Translations under genes and position numbers: made by a program
NCBI GenBank assembly: GCA_963920575.1
Contig: OY986974.1
Coordinates: 7,330,617-7,394,616, forward strand
DNA from: Narthecium ossifragum
Lineage: Eukaryota > Streptophyta > Magnoliopsida > Dioscoreales > Nartheciaceae
Direction of reading: 5' to 3'
Length of the DNA: 64,000 nt
Notes under the pieces: model-generated
What the model was told of the DNA's origin: nothing
Database searches by the model: none
Seen by the model: the letters and a program-made list of their open reading frames with translations, nothing else
Shown: one piece after another, positions 1 through 11,578 of the stretch
Numbering within the stretch: the first letter of the stretch is position 1
Layout of the letters: every line of letters starts with the position of its first letter

Positions 1-781
1 CCATTAGAGCTGAACATCCATCGATGTGAATCCTTCTCCGTAGCTGTCCGAACCACCAACCTCAATGCAAGCTCGACAAGCGAAGGGTGAAACATACATC
101 ATTGATGGCATCCACGTCCCACGCCCCTCCTTCTTCCATAAGATCCTCCAAACACCCATCTTCAAGCCAAATATATGAGAGATAAAGATATGGAAGCTTA
201 CATAAAGGAATATCAGTTATCCAACAATCCTTTAAAATATGTAGGTGACTCCCCACCGTCGGAGACCAACGGAAGCCAGAATGAAGTTCTTGAACCACTT
301 CCCATACATGGCACCATAATATAGAGAATCATTCAGATGGGTTTTCAGGACACCACCCATACCATCTATACTTGTCACCTACGATCCTAGCCCAAATAGA
401 GTTGCCTTTCAGAAGAAGATCTGATGCTCTACATATCCTCAGCATGCGCTGCCAGACGTCTAACTGGCAAAAACCCAAACCCCCTCTCTTTTGGTGCACA
501 AACCTTGTCCCAAGCTACCCGATTAGCACTGCTACCTCCCTTTTCAAACCAGAGGAAGTCACAATCTAAAGTCTCCGGGTTACGGAGTACTGAAGCTGGG
601 ACATGCGTTGTTGCAATCGTGTATCGGTGTAGCCTATAGAATCGATTTGATCAGAGTAAAAATTCCAGCTTCCGCAAATTTGATCACCTGCCAGCCCGCT
701 AGTCGTCTCTGTACCTTCTCCACCGCGCCATTAAAGTCAGCAGCTTTGAGTCTTCCACCTCCAATCGGCACTCCCAGGTAT
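1..781 (-). pseudogene. LINE (L1-type) ORF2, C-terminal part, decayed
   Basis: This is the downstream end, in minus-strand sense, of an L1-like reverse transcriptase gene that runs off the left edge. Around 660-780 the minus strand reads YLGVPIGGGRLKAADF followed by a helix ending GWQ, which is the block that follows the RT active site in plant LINEs. Around 62-298 it reads WSPTVGSHLHILKDCW, which resembles the linker before the zinc-binding zf-RVT region. Stops and frame changes separate these pieces, so it is not functional. It joins the RT part at 2068-3018; a solo LTR interrupts the codons for LKYLGVP. Confidence 0.75.
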
Positions 782-2062
782 TGATCACTCGTGAAACGGT
801 GTCGTTAAATCGTACGCAAAACGTAATTTAGAAATTGTAAGTCCTTATTCAAACACTAAAGTATATGGTAGAATAGCGATGAAGTCCTAAGTCGAACCAC
901 AGGGAATTTATCTGTAAAGATTGAAATCAATTCTCAAAACCTTAAATCTAAGCAAAAGAAGTAATGATATGTTTGAATTAACTAAAGCTATCTAAGAAAA
1001 GCAATTAAAAGTTGTTGTTAAACCAATGACAAAGATACCTAGGGATTATTACTCAATCCACCTTAATTTCACTTTCTGTATTCTTCAGTTATCCTCTTTC
1101 TCCTTCTCTAAACATTATGAACTCACTACATTTTAAGCTTGCATGAATCCCTCCTATTTTTCTTGTTATTGGTTGTTTTCGATTCTACAACTACCTTACT
1201 TTATTCTACTCCTAATGATCTTAGCACAACCTATCTCAATAGCAAATCATAAATCACATGAAAACCATCATATGAATCTCTATAATCAATCATAAAAATC
1301 ATGTAGGACTGAAAGCATGTCAAGGGAACTTGGTTCCTTCAACTCTATTAACAATAAAAGCCATATTCATAGGATCATATCTTGAGAAGATTACAAGATT
1401 AAATTAAAGAATACAAAAAATTAGCCTAAGGCTTCATAAGATCCCTAAGTTAAAAAAATAGCTACTCATCTGTGTAATTGAGGCCATAGATTGGATGAAG
1501 AATACCAACGATCCACGCCGCGGCTCAGCCGTCTTCATAAAGCCTAATTCTCTCTATTCTCTCTCTGATTATTCTCAATTTTTAGCAAGAAAACCTATTT
1601 TTATAGAGGTATACTTGACCAAAGCCATAGCACTTCAGCTAGGATTCAATTTCTAATCTTTCTAAAACTTGGACTTCCGCCCGACCGATCGATCGTCACT
1701 GTTCATCGATCGATCATCAGTATGACCGATTGATAGTCTAGATTGTTTTTTCTCAGCAAACTTCGTCTTCATAATTCTTGAACTTCTGTAAGGAATTTTG
1801 TGAAGCTTACAACATGAAAGTTGTTCATCTTAGTGTCTTCTAGCAGTATTTCAGAAATTTAGGGATTTTCTGGAGATTTTGATGAATTGTTTTCAAACTA
1901 ACAGCGAAACAACGTATTTTCAGTATAATAGTCTTTTTCTATATTTTCTATCTTAAATTTTCATTAAACCTGAAATCAATTAACAAACTATCGTATACAA
2001 GCACTCTCGGGCTAACAAAGGTAAATTAAGGAGTCAAATTATGAATATTTCATAACTTATAA
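782..2062 (-). mobile_element. Solo LTR, Athila-type Ty3/gypsy
   Basis: This 1281-bp LTR is inserted in the LINE. On the minus strand it starts TTATAAGTTATGAAATATTC and ends GAGTGATCA. It is flanked by GGTAT (777-781) and TGTAT (2063-2067), a 5-bp duplication with one change. The sequence is homologous to the LTRs at 3019-4445 and 16495-18050. No internal region remains, so unequal recombination between the two LTRs probably removed it. Confidence 0.85.
1602..1735 (-). promoter_or_regulatory. LTR promoter: TATA box and upstream paired palindromes
   Basis: The minus strand has a TATAAAAATA box near 1611-1602. About 75-130 bp upstream of it are two GATCGATC palindromes, at 1687 and 1708 (21 bp apart), and a decayed third copy about 20 bp further on. 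The same arrangement occurs in several other LTR families in the window. The promoter role is inferred from position. Confidence 0.55.
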
Positions 2063-2067
2063 TGTAT

Positions 2068-3018
2068 TTGAGGTAATCATGCGATTCAGCAATTCCCATA
2101 AGTCTGCAGATGGATAGTCGTTGATCATCTACCGGTGTCGATGGAGAAATGAATGGATGATTTATCCACATTGATCCCAAGACCTGCCATTTGCCGCATT
2201 AAACCCAGGGTGTTACAAATCTTTAGAGCCTCCTCCTCGCTAACCTTCATCACAAGAATACAACAATCTGTGAACAATAGGTGTGTGAAGGCAAACTCAT
2301 CGCACTGGAAACTCACCCCCACTAGGCCACTTGCAGAATTTTTGAGCCAAGAAGAAAAGGTTTCCTGCATAAGTAAGAAAAGAAAGGGTGAGATGGGGAT
2401 TCCTTGACAGATGCCCCGCTGCGCATCAAAATGGCCCGAAATCCTCCCATTCACAATCATGGCAAAGCGTGGAGTGCATACGCAAGACATGATCCAACCA
2501 ATCCAGGTAGCCGAAAAGCCCATCGTTTCCATCACCTTCTTCAGAAAAGACCACTTGACCGAGTCATAAGCCGATTTGATATCTACCTTAACCAAGATGA
2601 GAGCCTTTGTCTTCGGGGAGATCCACAATGAATGATAAAATTCTTGGGCTATAGGGATGCTATCGAAGATGCTCCTATCGGAGACAAATGCAGATTGCTC
2701 GGGACTAATTAAAGACTCAATGAGCTATTTCAACTGACCCCTCCAGATTGATGAAATAGTTTTGTAAGTCACATTGCATATGCTTAACGGCCTAAAATCC
2801 TTGACCCTGCGTGGATTGGAGCATTTTGGGACCAAAGACATAAAGGTTTCGTTTAGTTTCTCAGGAGACGGCCAGTTGCAAAGAACTTCTCACTAAGTTG
2901 GTAACATTTGGGCCTACCACATTCCAACACTTGATATAGAACTATACTTGAAAACCATCATGTCCTGGGCATCTATTTTTTCCCATGGACCTAATAGTAT
3001 CCCAAATTTCTTGTGTTG
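2068..3018 (-). pseudogene. LINE ORF2, reverse transcriptase domain, decayed
   Basis: The minus strand encodes the RT palm of the LINE that continues at 1-781 and 4446-5150. Recognisable blocks are VDIKSAYDSVKW (catalytic Asp region), GICQGIPISPFLFLL and LLFTDCCIL, which stands where LLFADDSLI is expected. The second-Asp motif is therefore lost (TDC instead of ADD). Beyond 2628 the N-terminal RT blocks are broken by many stops. The left side is interrupted by the solo LTR at 782-2062 and the right side by the one at 3019-4445. Family identity is clear; function is lost. Confidence 0.85.
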
Positions 3019-4445
3019 TGATGAGACATGAATTATACACAATTAAACCCTTTAAATTACATTTGTCAGGCTTAGAGTAGTTGTATTTGATATTTCAGGT
3101 TTAATCATGATTTGAGAAGAAATACAAGTTTTTTAGGTAAAAAGATGAATTTATGCATAAATACTGCTTCATCGTCTGTCAGGAGAATACTCACCAAAAA
3201 TTATGTATAATTCCAAAATATTCTGGAAATTTAGTAGGTGATAGAAGACTTCAAGAGCTACAGTTCCATGTTGGACACTTTGCAAGACTTCTCATGGATT
3301 GATACCAATTTTGAAGAAGATAAAAATATATAGCTGCTGGAAAACTGGTCCGTCGACGTTCAGAAGAATATTCGTAAAATATTCCAGATAAGTCCAAATA
3401 TTATGAAGTATTCGGAATATGACAGAGAACTTCCTAACCTACAACTTCCATGTTAGAAAAGGTTTCATATTCCGAACAGATTGGGTCCAGTTGTGCTCGG
3501 AATAAGACTGCCAGAATTAATTCAGGAAATCCGAGTTGTAATTGAAGTCGAACTCAACTCAAACTCTAATTTCGGGAGTTCTCTTATAAATTGGGTTATT
3601 CAATCCGAATTTTTCATCTTTTTGACTATCTTTGGAGAATGAAGGAGAAGATAGTGAGGATGCGGATGGTGACAACTTCTTATTCCAACCCGATAGCTTT
3701 CATCCATAAGATGAGTGGCTAACTTCTTGTATTTAGGAATCTCATGAAACCCTAGTATAGTTTTGTTCTTTCTTTAGTTTGATTCTTGTGAACTTCTCGA
3801 TTCATGATCTCATAAATATGGTTTTATTGTTAATAGAGTTGAAGGAACAGAGTTCCCTTAACGTACTTTCAGTCATGCATGATTTCTGTAATTGATTATA
3901 GAGATTTATGAGATGGTTTTCATGAAGTTATTGGTTTGCCTTTGAGATAAGCTATGCTACGCGAAGATAGGTTGTGCCAAGGTCATTAGGAGTAGTATAA
4001 TTTAAGATAATCGTAGGAACAAAGACAACCTATGCCAAGTAAAGATAGATTATGCCGTTGGGAACATTAACTTTATTTTAGGAATTCATGTGAGCTTATA
4101 GCCATATGATCTATAATGGTGAAAAAGGAAACAATATGATAACTAGAGAAGACTAATAATGAAACTTGGTCGGATTGAGTAATTCCTAAGTAACTACTCC
4201 ATTGATTCGAATAGATCAACATTTTATTTATTTTCTTTATTAGTTTAGATAACTCTATACTATATTTGATTCTTTTCCTTAGTTTTAGGGTTTCAAGAAT
4301 TGATTTCAGTTTTCAACTTTTTCCTTGTGGATCGACTCCCGACTTCACCGCTATTCTACCTAGTAGTGTAGTGATTGAATAAGGATTATAAATTTAATAT
4401 TTGATTGAGTTTGCAATGTTTTAACGACACGTTCGCAACACATCA
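3019..4445 (+). mobile_element. Solo LTR, Athila-type Ty3/gypsy, plus orientation
   Basis: The sequence starts TGATGAGACATGAATTATAC and ends near CGCAACACATCA. It matches, in opposite orientation, the LTRs at 782-2062 and 16495-18050, including the shared end block with ACGACA. A TATA box (CTTATAAATT) lies near 3590. The possible 5-bp duplication is poor (TGTTG against CATTG), so the end is accurate only to a few bases. It interrupts the LINE between its linker and RT domain. Confidence 0.75.
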
Positions 4446-5150
4446 CATTGTCACTTCTCTGATAAGAGAATCACGAGCCTCCTAATCGATGAAAGGTAGG
4501 GACAGCAAAGAAGGTAATACATTCCTCTCTACCCCCCCCCCCCCCCCCCCCCCCCCCCCTCTCATTAGAGTCCACCCATAATTGGGAAAAGTGTCTAACA
4601 AGTTCTCTTGCAATGTTTTCCTGAACCGTGAGCCTTCTCCCATTTTCAGATAAAATCTCTAAGACCATGGATATGTGAGCTTTAGAAGAGGCAAGACTAT
4701 GGTAGAGTTCCTATCACCCGATGTCAACCATTCTTTATGAACCCGCTGTTGCACAAACTTCTCTTGTTGTGTAAGAATTGCTGAGTATCTATTTTCTAGA
4801 CATCGAAGGTTGATTTCTTGTTACTCATTGAGAGTGCAATCGCCTTCTCTATTATTCCAAAAAACCAACAAATTTTCAGTATGTTTACCCATCTGAAAAA
4901 TATCCTCATTATTTCTTATGTTCCATAACTTGAGTGCTGCCTTGACTTCCAGCATCTTATCTTAGTATGCAAAATATACTATGTAGATTCATATCAAGAT
5001 TTGTTCCAAGCAGATTGTATCATATGTGGGAAAGTTGCGTCTTGGTGCCAAAACAAGATGAAACGCCGTCGGCCCCAGCAGTGTTTGCTGAAAGATGTTG
5101 TTACTGCTTCTTCCCTTTCATATATCATCCATCAAGTTGTCCCAGACAAT
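4446..5150 (-). pseudogene. LINE ORF2, linker between endonuclease and RT, decayed
   Basis: Minus-strand fragments read KEWLTSGDRNS, the conserved EWL-x-x-GDRN block before the RT domain, and further upstream KAALKLWNIRNNEDIF, a charged helix typical of this region. A 28-base C run at 4532-4559 interrupts the frame. Beyond about 5000 the similarity is weak: LVLAPRRNF may be the end of the endonuclease domain. The upstream limit is uncertain because the chromovirus begins at 5216. Confidence 0.6.
4532..4559. repeat. Mononucleotide C run (28)
   Basis: There are 28 consecutive C residues inside decayed LINE sequence. The length may be an assembly or sequencing artefact, or slippage expansion of a short C tract. 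Confidence 0.9.
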
Positions 5151-5215
5151 ATGGTCCTCAATTGGATATGCTAACTAGAATATGTTGTTTGCTATATATG
5201 TGTCATGCCATACAC

Positions 5216-5646
5216 TGATGAAGAAGGAAGCCTTGATTCCACCTCACACCCTTCTTGTAGTTGGCAGTGGAAGAACACGATGATGAAGATTAGTGGAGAA
5301 GAAGGAAATAGAGGAAATTGTAGTGAAGGAAGAAGAAAGAGGGAACTGGCGGATGGATAGATTAGAAGCTGAGTTCTCAATTAATGGTTGAGACACCCCT
5401 AAGAAGAAGAACTTTTGTATTAATCAAGCATAAGCATTAACAGAGATTATGAACCTACTTATACTCCCTACGTTCCATCACGCAAGCGCTTACCTAAAGT
5501 AGAGTCCCACTCTGCGACCACTACTGGACTCAAGACTCACATAAATTAGAGTTCTAGTTTAGCTAAGACTCATCTTCCTTTAATCTAACTACGAATATTT
5601 TGGGTTAGGCTTCCATGCGCGATCTTAATGCCTATTGGACTCATCA
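5216..5646 (-). repeat. 3' LTR of the chromovirus
   Basis: The sequence matches 12710-13146 along its whole length, with plus-strand ends TGATGAAG and GACTCATCA. It lies next to the polypurine tract, so in minus-strand sense it is the 3' LTR. Confidence 0.92.
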
Positions 5647-6066
5647 TTCTCCCCTCCTTGAGAAGGAACCTTGTCGTCAAGGTTCATATTTGGAAGTTGT
5701 TCCTGTAAAACGCTAATTGACTCCCAAGTTGCATCTGCGATTGGCATTAACCTCCATTTCACCAATGCTTCTGCCAAATATTTGGCGCCGTTTTTAACCC
5801 ATCTGTAGTCCAGCACCTCCTCAGGCTTCAGTAGAGGTGCACCTTCATCATCACATGGTGCCACTTCTTGTTCTACCGACGCTATAGTTCCCACCTTCTT
5901 TTTTAATAATGAAACATGGAATACCGGATGAATGCGAGCTGTTTCTGGTATGGCGAGTTTGTAAGCTACTGCTCCAATTTTTTCCATTACATGATACGGA
6001 CCAAAATACTTACCAGCCAATTTTTGGTGTGCCCACCTAAACATTGTATTCTGCCAATAAGGTCGG
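5625..6066 (-). pseudogene. Integrase C-terminus and chromodomain of the chromovirus
   Basis: The minus strand encodes RPYWQN, then FGPYHVMEKIGAVAYKL (the GPY/F module), HPVFHVSLLKKK, and a chromodomain containing YRWVKNGAKYLAEALVKWR and ATWES. In chromoviruses this domain binds methylated histone H3 and steers integration to heterochromatin. The open segment runs for about 140 residues to a stop at 5625. It is cut off from the integrase core by the family B solo LTR beginning at 6067; the residues before it are at 8344-8451 (WVFLKLD). Confidence 0.88.
5647..5661 (-). other. Polypurine tract of the chromovirus
   Basis: The minus strand reads AAGGAGGGGAGAA immediately before the LTR start TGATGAGTCC. 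This is the expected position and composition for plus-strand DNA priming. Confidence 0.75.
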
Positions 6067-8343
6067 TGTGAGGACCTGCCCCTCTACTCCAGTGGCTTGT
6101 TGTAGACCACAAGGGCAATTTGGTAAATTGTGCCTTGTTGGTTAGTTTCACACCCGCGTGGTGCACACACAGCTCCAATGTTTGATTTACGTGTTTGCTA
6201 GAACCCTAGGCGGGCTTGGGATCGAAAGATCCAAGCTCGGGCGCCAGAAGCCCGTTTTGGGGGCAGCTGGCGGCCCGCGTGCGATCGATCGCTCCTTGGA
6301 GCGATCGATCAGCCTTGTGTCGGTGGTCAGCGTGGCCGACGTGTTCAGATAAGGACGTAAACCGACTTAACCTGGCCTAGTCCGATCGATCGGTCCTGGA
6401 GCGATCGATCGGACTCGAGCCTATAAATAGCCCGCGACCTTCCCCTGTTTTTCCAGTTTTCTCCCGTCTTCTTCTTCCTCTCCGTTCTCCCTCCTCCAGC
6501 CACCATTTTGTGCGTTTCAAAGCTCGTTGGATCCGTGGCGACGTGAGGAAGATCCCTGGTGTGATTTGGAGCTTTGTTAGTGACTGGTTTGCGGGGAATC
6601 AGCCGAGGATTAGAGTTTCCGGTAGGTTTCTACCTACTGAGTTAGTTTAGGGGTTTTCTTTGGATCTAGTTGGTAGATCTTGTTGTTCTTTGTGTTGTTG
6701 GCTTCCTCTTGCTTAGTATAATTTCTGGTTTAAGTTCCATAAGCTTTGGTTGAGATTTTAGTAGGATTTAAGCATGTTTAATCTCAGATTTTCTGGTTTC
6801 TGCTGTTCTTGAAAAACAGCCGGTTTGCGGCGAGGTTTCCAACCAGTACGTGCATGTTCTTGGGTTGTGATGAACATAAGAGTGGTCGATCTTTGAATAT
6901 AATCTCAAACCCAACTGATTTCATAATTTTCTGATTTTTGTTAGATTTGTTATAAATTTCTTATTGGTGGGCTGCGTTGCAGCAAGCAATGATAAGTTAG
7001 TTTGATTAGCGGTTTTAATTAGTGTTTGCCCGTTAATATAGCCGTTGAATGTTTCTGGATTTTGGATATGTTGATCTTGGTATGTTGCTATACTGGTGGC
7101 TAAGTTAGATCTCGAATCCGACGCCGTTTGGACATCGGATCGACGGGGTCAATTAGCCCCTAAGTAGAGGATTTGTTGTGATTTAAATAATATTATATGT
7201 TCGAAACATATAATATTATATTTTACAATTCATTGAGGTTTTCGGGGTTGCTTCCCATTGCAGAAATCCGCGGTTGACGGTCGTGATACCATCGTAATGC
7301 CGGGACCCACTGCGGATCGGCTGACAGCAGTTGGTAGTACCGCTGCAGCGATCCGATTGGACTTGTATGCTATCCTTAACATACTGTTGCATGCTTATCT
7401 CTTATCTGTGTATGTTTATAGCATGCATTCTTGGTTGTGCATTAGTTGCATGGTTAGGGCGTGGGTGATCTGTGGGTCGCCGTCCCGAGGCTGGAAGCTC
7501 GGATTTAGCCCTAAGACCGGGGTTGGGTAGTTTGGACCCGGTTCGAATTGTGTTGTCCAGTCAAACTTGATGATAGGCTTAGATGACTGGTACACTTGTT
7601 GCTTGGTAATTATAGAAGTCATGTCGGCCTTGAGTCAGATGCTGAGGTGTAGCCGGTGTTCCACTGTGTTGACTCTGCAGTAGAGGAGTTGCCTACTCAG
7701 CGGTGCCATTTCCCGCATGCAGTGTCGTGTTCCTGCTTGTGAGTCAGCAGTGTTGTTTCCTGCTATTAAGTGTGACCTGACATGTGACCATCTTGGCTAG
7801 AAGACCATGATCGTGGGCCTCAGGGACACGCGGTGGGGTTATGGGACCCATGTATACACCCAGGTCTTACTTGAGGGCGACACTGTTGCGTTTCCCTCTT
7901 CCTTCTATGTGTTGTAGTGTAGATCCCTACTGAGCTTTATGCTCACTCCTACTCGGGCTGTGTTTTGCAGGTGCAGGCGTCAGTTCTTCTTTTATGACCC
8001 CTACCGGGCAGTGGGTTGGCGGTGCGGCGGCGCTAGGCGGAATCTGAGAGGTGGTGATCTTTTACATTTTTTCTACCCTATGTTAGATAGTCTCCTACGG
8101 GAGTAATGTTGTATTCGAATCTTCCCCTCTCCGAGGACTTGTATATTTTTATTCGCTTTTGGGTTTGTAATCTGTGGTTCGAGGTTTGATTATTTAATTG
8201 TTGTTTTAAATTGGGGGTGTTTGATGAATTGCTGGGGAGACCAATAGGTTAGAGGGAACCCTCGCCAATATTTTTTCACGGTTTGTTAGGTTTCTGTTCG
8301 CGTCGCCCGGCCCGGTTGGGCTTTCGTGGGTCGGGGCGCGACA
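6067..8343 (+). mobile_element. Solo LTR, family B (2.28 kb)
   Basis: It starts TGTGAGGACCTG and ends GGGGCGCGACA. It is inserted in the integrase GPY/F region of the chromovirus, between WVFLKLD and RPYWQN. The flanks GTCGG (6062-6066) and GTCGA (8344-8348) form a near-perfect 5-bp duplication. The whole sequence is homologous to 31873-34173 and partly to the family A LTRs. It contains no protein domain. Short open frames inside it are not genes. Confidence 0.9.
6283..6430 (+). promoter_or_regulatory. Family B LTR promoter with paired palindromes
   Basis: A TATA box (CCTATAAATAG) lies at 6420-6430. Two pairs of GATCGATC lie upstream: at 6283 and 6303 (20 bp apart), and at 6384 and 6403 (19 bp apart). 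The first pair is part of a longer inverted repeat centred on CTCCTTGGAG. A CT-rich stretch follows the TATA box, as is common in plant promoters. Confidence 0.65.
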
Positions 8344-9249
8344 GTCGAGTTTCAAGAAAACCCAATCGCCAATTTCAAATTGTACTTCTCGCCGTCGTAT
8401 ATCGACGAGTTGTTTGGTCATGCGGATTGAAGAATAGAGGTTGTGCTTCAACTATTTAAGGATTTCATGTCGGCCCAGTAGTTCCTTGTCAACCTCTTCT
8501 ACAGGGGAGCACCTGTTTATGTAGTTGGGAATAACAAGCGCGGCCTGACCATAGAAAGCTTCAAAAGGTGTCATTCCCGTCGATGAGTGATAGGAAGTAT
8601 TATACCAATACTCCACCCAACTCAAATATTGCACCCATCCCTTGGGGTTCTGGCTCACAAAGCACCTCAAGTACCACTCCAACCAACGGTTGACTAACTC
8701 CGTCTGGCCATCGGTTTGGGGATGGTATGCCGAACTCATCTTAAGATATGTTCCCTGCATTTTAAAGAACTCTTTCCAAACGTTGCTCATTAAGATGGGA
8801 TCACGATCACTTACAATAGCATTGGGTATCCTGTGAAGTCGGAGTACTTGATGAATAAACGCCCTGGCTACCTTCAATGCCGTGTACGGGTGAGCTATAG
8901 GTATAAAGTGCGCATACTTTGTGAGCCGATCGACAACGACCATAACCATATCCATCCCTGCTAAACGTGGCAAGCCCTCGACAAAATCCATTGAAACCTC
9001 TTCCAGACATCATTTGGAATCGGTAATGGTTGCATCAAACCGGCCGGCTTTCGTGAATCGCTCTGATTTTTCCAGACAAATGTCACAAGATGATACATAA
9101 ATCTTAACATCTTTCCTCATACCTTCCCAATAAAACACTTGAGTGAGCCTTTTAAGGGTGCGTAGGACTCCTGAATGCCCTCCGATAGGTGAGTCATGGA
9201 ACTCTTGTAGCAATTGTCGATTGAGCTTGAATTTTGGCAGAATCACCAC
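8344..9249 (-). pseudogene. Integrase (zinc finger and catalytic core) of the chromovirus
   Basis: The minus strand encodes the HHCC zinc-binding region (two His in HDSPIGGHSG, Cys pair in SSCDIC) followed by the catalytic core. The first Asp is in MDFVEGLP, the second in IVSDRDP and the Glu in DGQTELVNRW, so the DDE triad is visible. A TGA at about 9010, apparently from a one-base loss just before MDFVEGLP, separates zinc finger and core. The core is open over 8991-8452 and continues to WVFLKLD at 8350, where the solo LTR interrupts it. It is not functional as it stands. Confidence 0.9.
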
Positions 9250-9261
9250 TCGTCCTTGGAA

Positions 9262-9567
9262 TTATACCAACCCATCTCGCACCGTGATTGCTCCGAACGC
9301 CATCCCTACACTATTGGCTGCGTCGCTTCTGCTGTAACCCAATCCGGACTTGGTTCTGTCATGGACGAAGGTATCCTCGACAGCCCTTGACCCATCTAAA
9401 TGAGCCTCATGAACGTCTTTGTTTCGCGAGGAACTCTGCTCGGCTGATTTGATGTCAGCCAATGCCACCTCCCGTGCATCTTCGCTTCGTGAGGAACTCT
9501 GCTCGATTGAGTTGCTGTCCGCCAATGCTACTCTGCCTCCAACATCAAGCTCTCCACCCGAGCCCAA
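9262..9567 (-). other. Open insert with tandem duplication between RNase H and integrase
   Basis: A 101-residue open stretch lies where chromoviruses normally have only a short tether. It contains an imperfect duplication of about 63-66 bp (around 9418-9545), giving two versions of a motif like VALADxxSxEQSSSR. I recognise no domain. It may be a local duplication of tether sequence or a small insertion. The main protein signal continues on either side. Confidence 0.5.
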
Positions 9568-9627
9568 AGATCCGTTTCCTACGGTAGCACCTAGCCATCA
9601 TTGATGGATAGCACGTAGATAGGGATC

Positions 9628-10029
9628 CTATTTATTTGCCTCTTTTATTTGCTCCCAGATTGATGGAACCGGGTAGGATATGGCTTGAAGCTTTGGCTTT
9701 TCTATCTTCCTTGACAAGGCATCGGCTGTGACTACCAGTTGATCCATGAAATATTTTAAGTTTCGCTGGTCAGTTTGGATAATAAATTTCCGCCCAAGTA
9801 AATAAGGTCTCCAAACTCTCATGGCTGACCATGATCTTTTCATCGGAGCAATGGCTTTGCTAAGATAGGCCAATGGTCTCCCCTTTTGCATTAGTACTGC
9901 ACAAATGCCCTCCCCGGACCCATCCGTCTCCACGATAAATTCCTCTTCAAAGTTAGGTAGATCCAGGACTGGGGTAGTAGTCATACCATCTTCAATGCTA
10001 CAAACGGCTTCTCCGCCGTTGGACCCCAC
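9628..10029 (-). pseudogene. RNase H domain of the chromovirus, internally deleted
   Basis: The minus strand reads EFIVETDGSGEGICAVLMQ, then GRPLAYLSKA and WRPYLLGRKFIIQTDQRNL, then jumps to TADALSRK. Compared with other Ty3/gypsy RNase H domains, about 12 residues are missing before WRPYLLG and about 40 before ADALSRK. The catalytic Asp of ETDGS and the Asp of QTDQR are present. The deletions make it non-functional. Confidence 0.85.
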
Positions 10030-10165
10030 ACAAACTAGCCTTTCTTTAGAAGCGCCGTTAGTGGAGCTGCAATTTTGCCGTAATCTTTCACATATTTCCT
10101 ATAAAAGCCAGTAAGTCCCAGAAATCCTCGCAACTCCGTGGTGTTTCGGGGTGCTGGCCATCTCT

Positions 10166-11170
10166 TCATGGCATCAATTTTCTGAGGGTCGATCGACACT
10201 GACCCCCGCCTTGAGATATGATATGGCCCAAGTACTCAACCACGTGCTGGGCAAAGTTGCACTTTGAGGGTTTAATATAAAATTTGTTAGTACTTAGGAT
10301 GGTGAGGACTAACCTCAGATGCTCCAAGTGCACGTTCCACTCCTTGCTGTAGATCAAAATATCATCAAAGAACACTAAAATAAACAACCGCAGATAGGGC
10401 CTAAATAATGTGTTCATGGCTGCTTGAAAGGTTGATGGAGCATTGCACAATCCAAACGGCATGACAACATATTCATAATGGCCACTATGCATACAGAAAG
10501 CGGTTTTATGGATGTCCTCCTCTTGTACTTGGATTTGATGGTACCCGGCACGCAGATCCAGCTTAGTAAAATAGGTAGCCCCATGTAATTCACCGAACAT
10601 ATCATCAACTGTCAGTATAGGGAAGCGATCCTTTATTGCCACGTCGTTTAAGGCCCTATAATCCGTGTAAAGCCTCCAGGACCCATCCTTCTTTTTAACT
10701 AGGAGAACCGGCGATGAGAATAGACTAGTACTCAGACGTATTAAACCCGCTGCCAACATCTCTTTCACCTATCGCTGAATTTCATTTTTTTGATAATGAG
10801 CATACGGATAAGGTCGAACATTAACTGGCTACGCTCCCTCCTTCAAAGTAATGCGATGGGTAAATTCTTGAAGTCCTTGCGGTTCTGCTAATATATGACT
10901 GTACTCATTTAAAATCTATTAGACTTCCTCGTTAAGTGACTGTTTCTCTCCATCTCCTAAGACCTCCATGCGTAGTGCAAACAATTCTCCACCTACACGG
11001 AGTTCTCACTCTAGCGCTTTGGTCGGAGCATGTTGAGCGGCTTTTGATTTGATTGCAGCAATTGTATGAGTCTGGCCGCCCTCTTCAAACTGCATGTTCA
11101 TCCTCCTCCAATCACAAACAACCAGGCCTAATTTTTCCAACCAATCAATGCCCAACACCACATCCAATCC
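10166..11170 (-). pseudogene. Reverse transcriptase of the chromovirus
   Basis: The segment 10768-10166 is a nearly complete RT core: PVLLVKKKDGSWRL, DYRALN, FTKLDLRAGYHQI (first catalytic Asp), MPFGLCNAPSTFQ, and VFFDDILIYS (the YxDD box as FFDD, common in plant chromoviruses). Residues upstream to about 11170 belong to the protease-RT connection and contain several stops. The enzyme would copy element RNA into DNA in the virus-like particle. The core residues look intact but the surrounding frame is broken. Confidence 0.92.
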
Positions 11171-11578
11171 TTAGAGATCAACGGAATACAGATCTGCTTT
11201 AAACCCATACCCTTGGATTTCCATCCTAGTATCTTGATATTTCACTCTACACATTAATCTTTCACCATTAGCAACTCTAACTGCAAATTCTTCAACCGGT
11301 GTAACATCCAACCCCATTCTACTCGCAACTTCTTCATGTATGAAGTAATGCGTAGATCCACTGTCAATCAAGGCTGTCAGATTGTTCCGGCCAACTCGCA
11401 CCATAACGCGCATGATGTGAGGCCCAACACACCCCGATAGAGCATGTAAAGATATAGATGAACACCATTGATTCTCGCAGGTTGCTCCTTGCTCGTGTGG
11501 ATCCCTCTCATTATTCGGCGCAATATCGATCCCTTCCGATTCTTGTTCATAGCCGCCCTCCTCTTCAATCTCAATCAA
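11171..11578 (-). pseudogene. Retropepsin-like protease of the chromovirus
   Basis: The minus strand encodes LTALIDSGSTHYFI, where DSGS is the aspartic-protease active site, in a fold typical of chromovirus proteases (VRVGRNN before it, VANGERL after it). An acidic linker precedes it. The frame ends at a stop at 11171 within the region that should run on to RT. It would process Gag-Pol. Confidence 0.85.
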
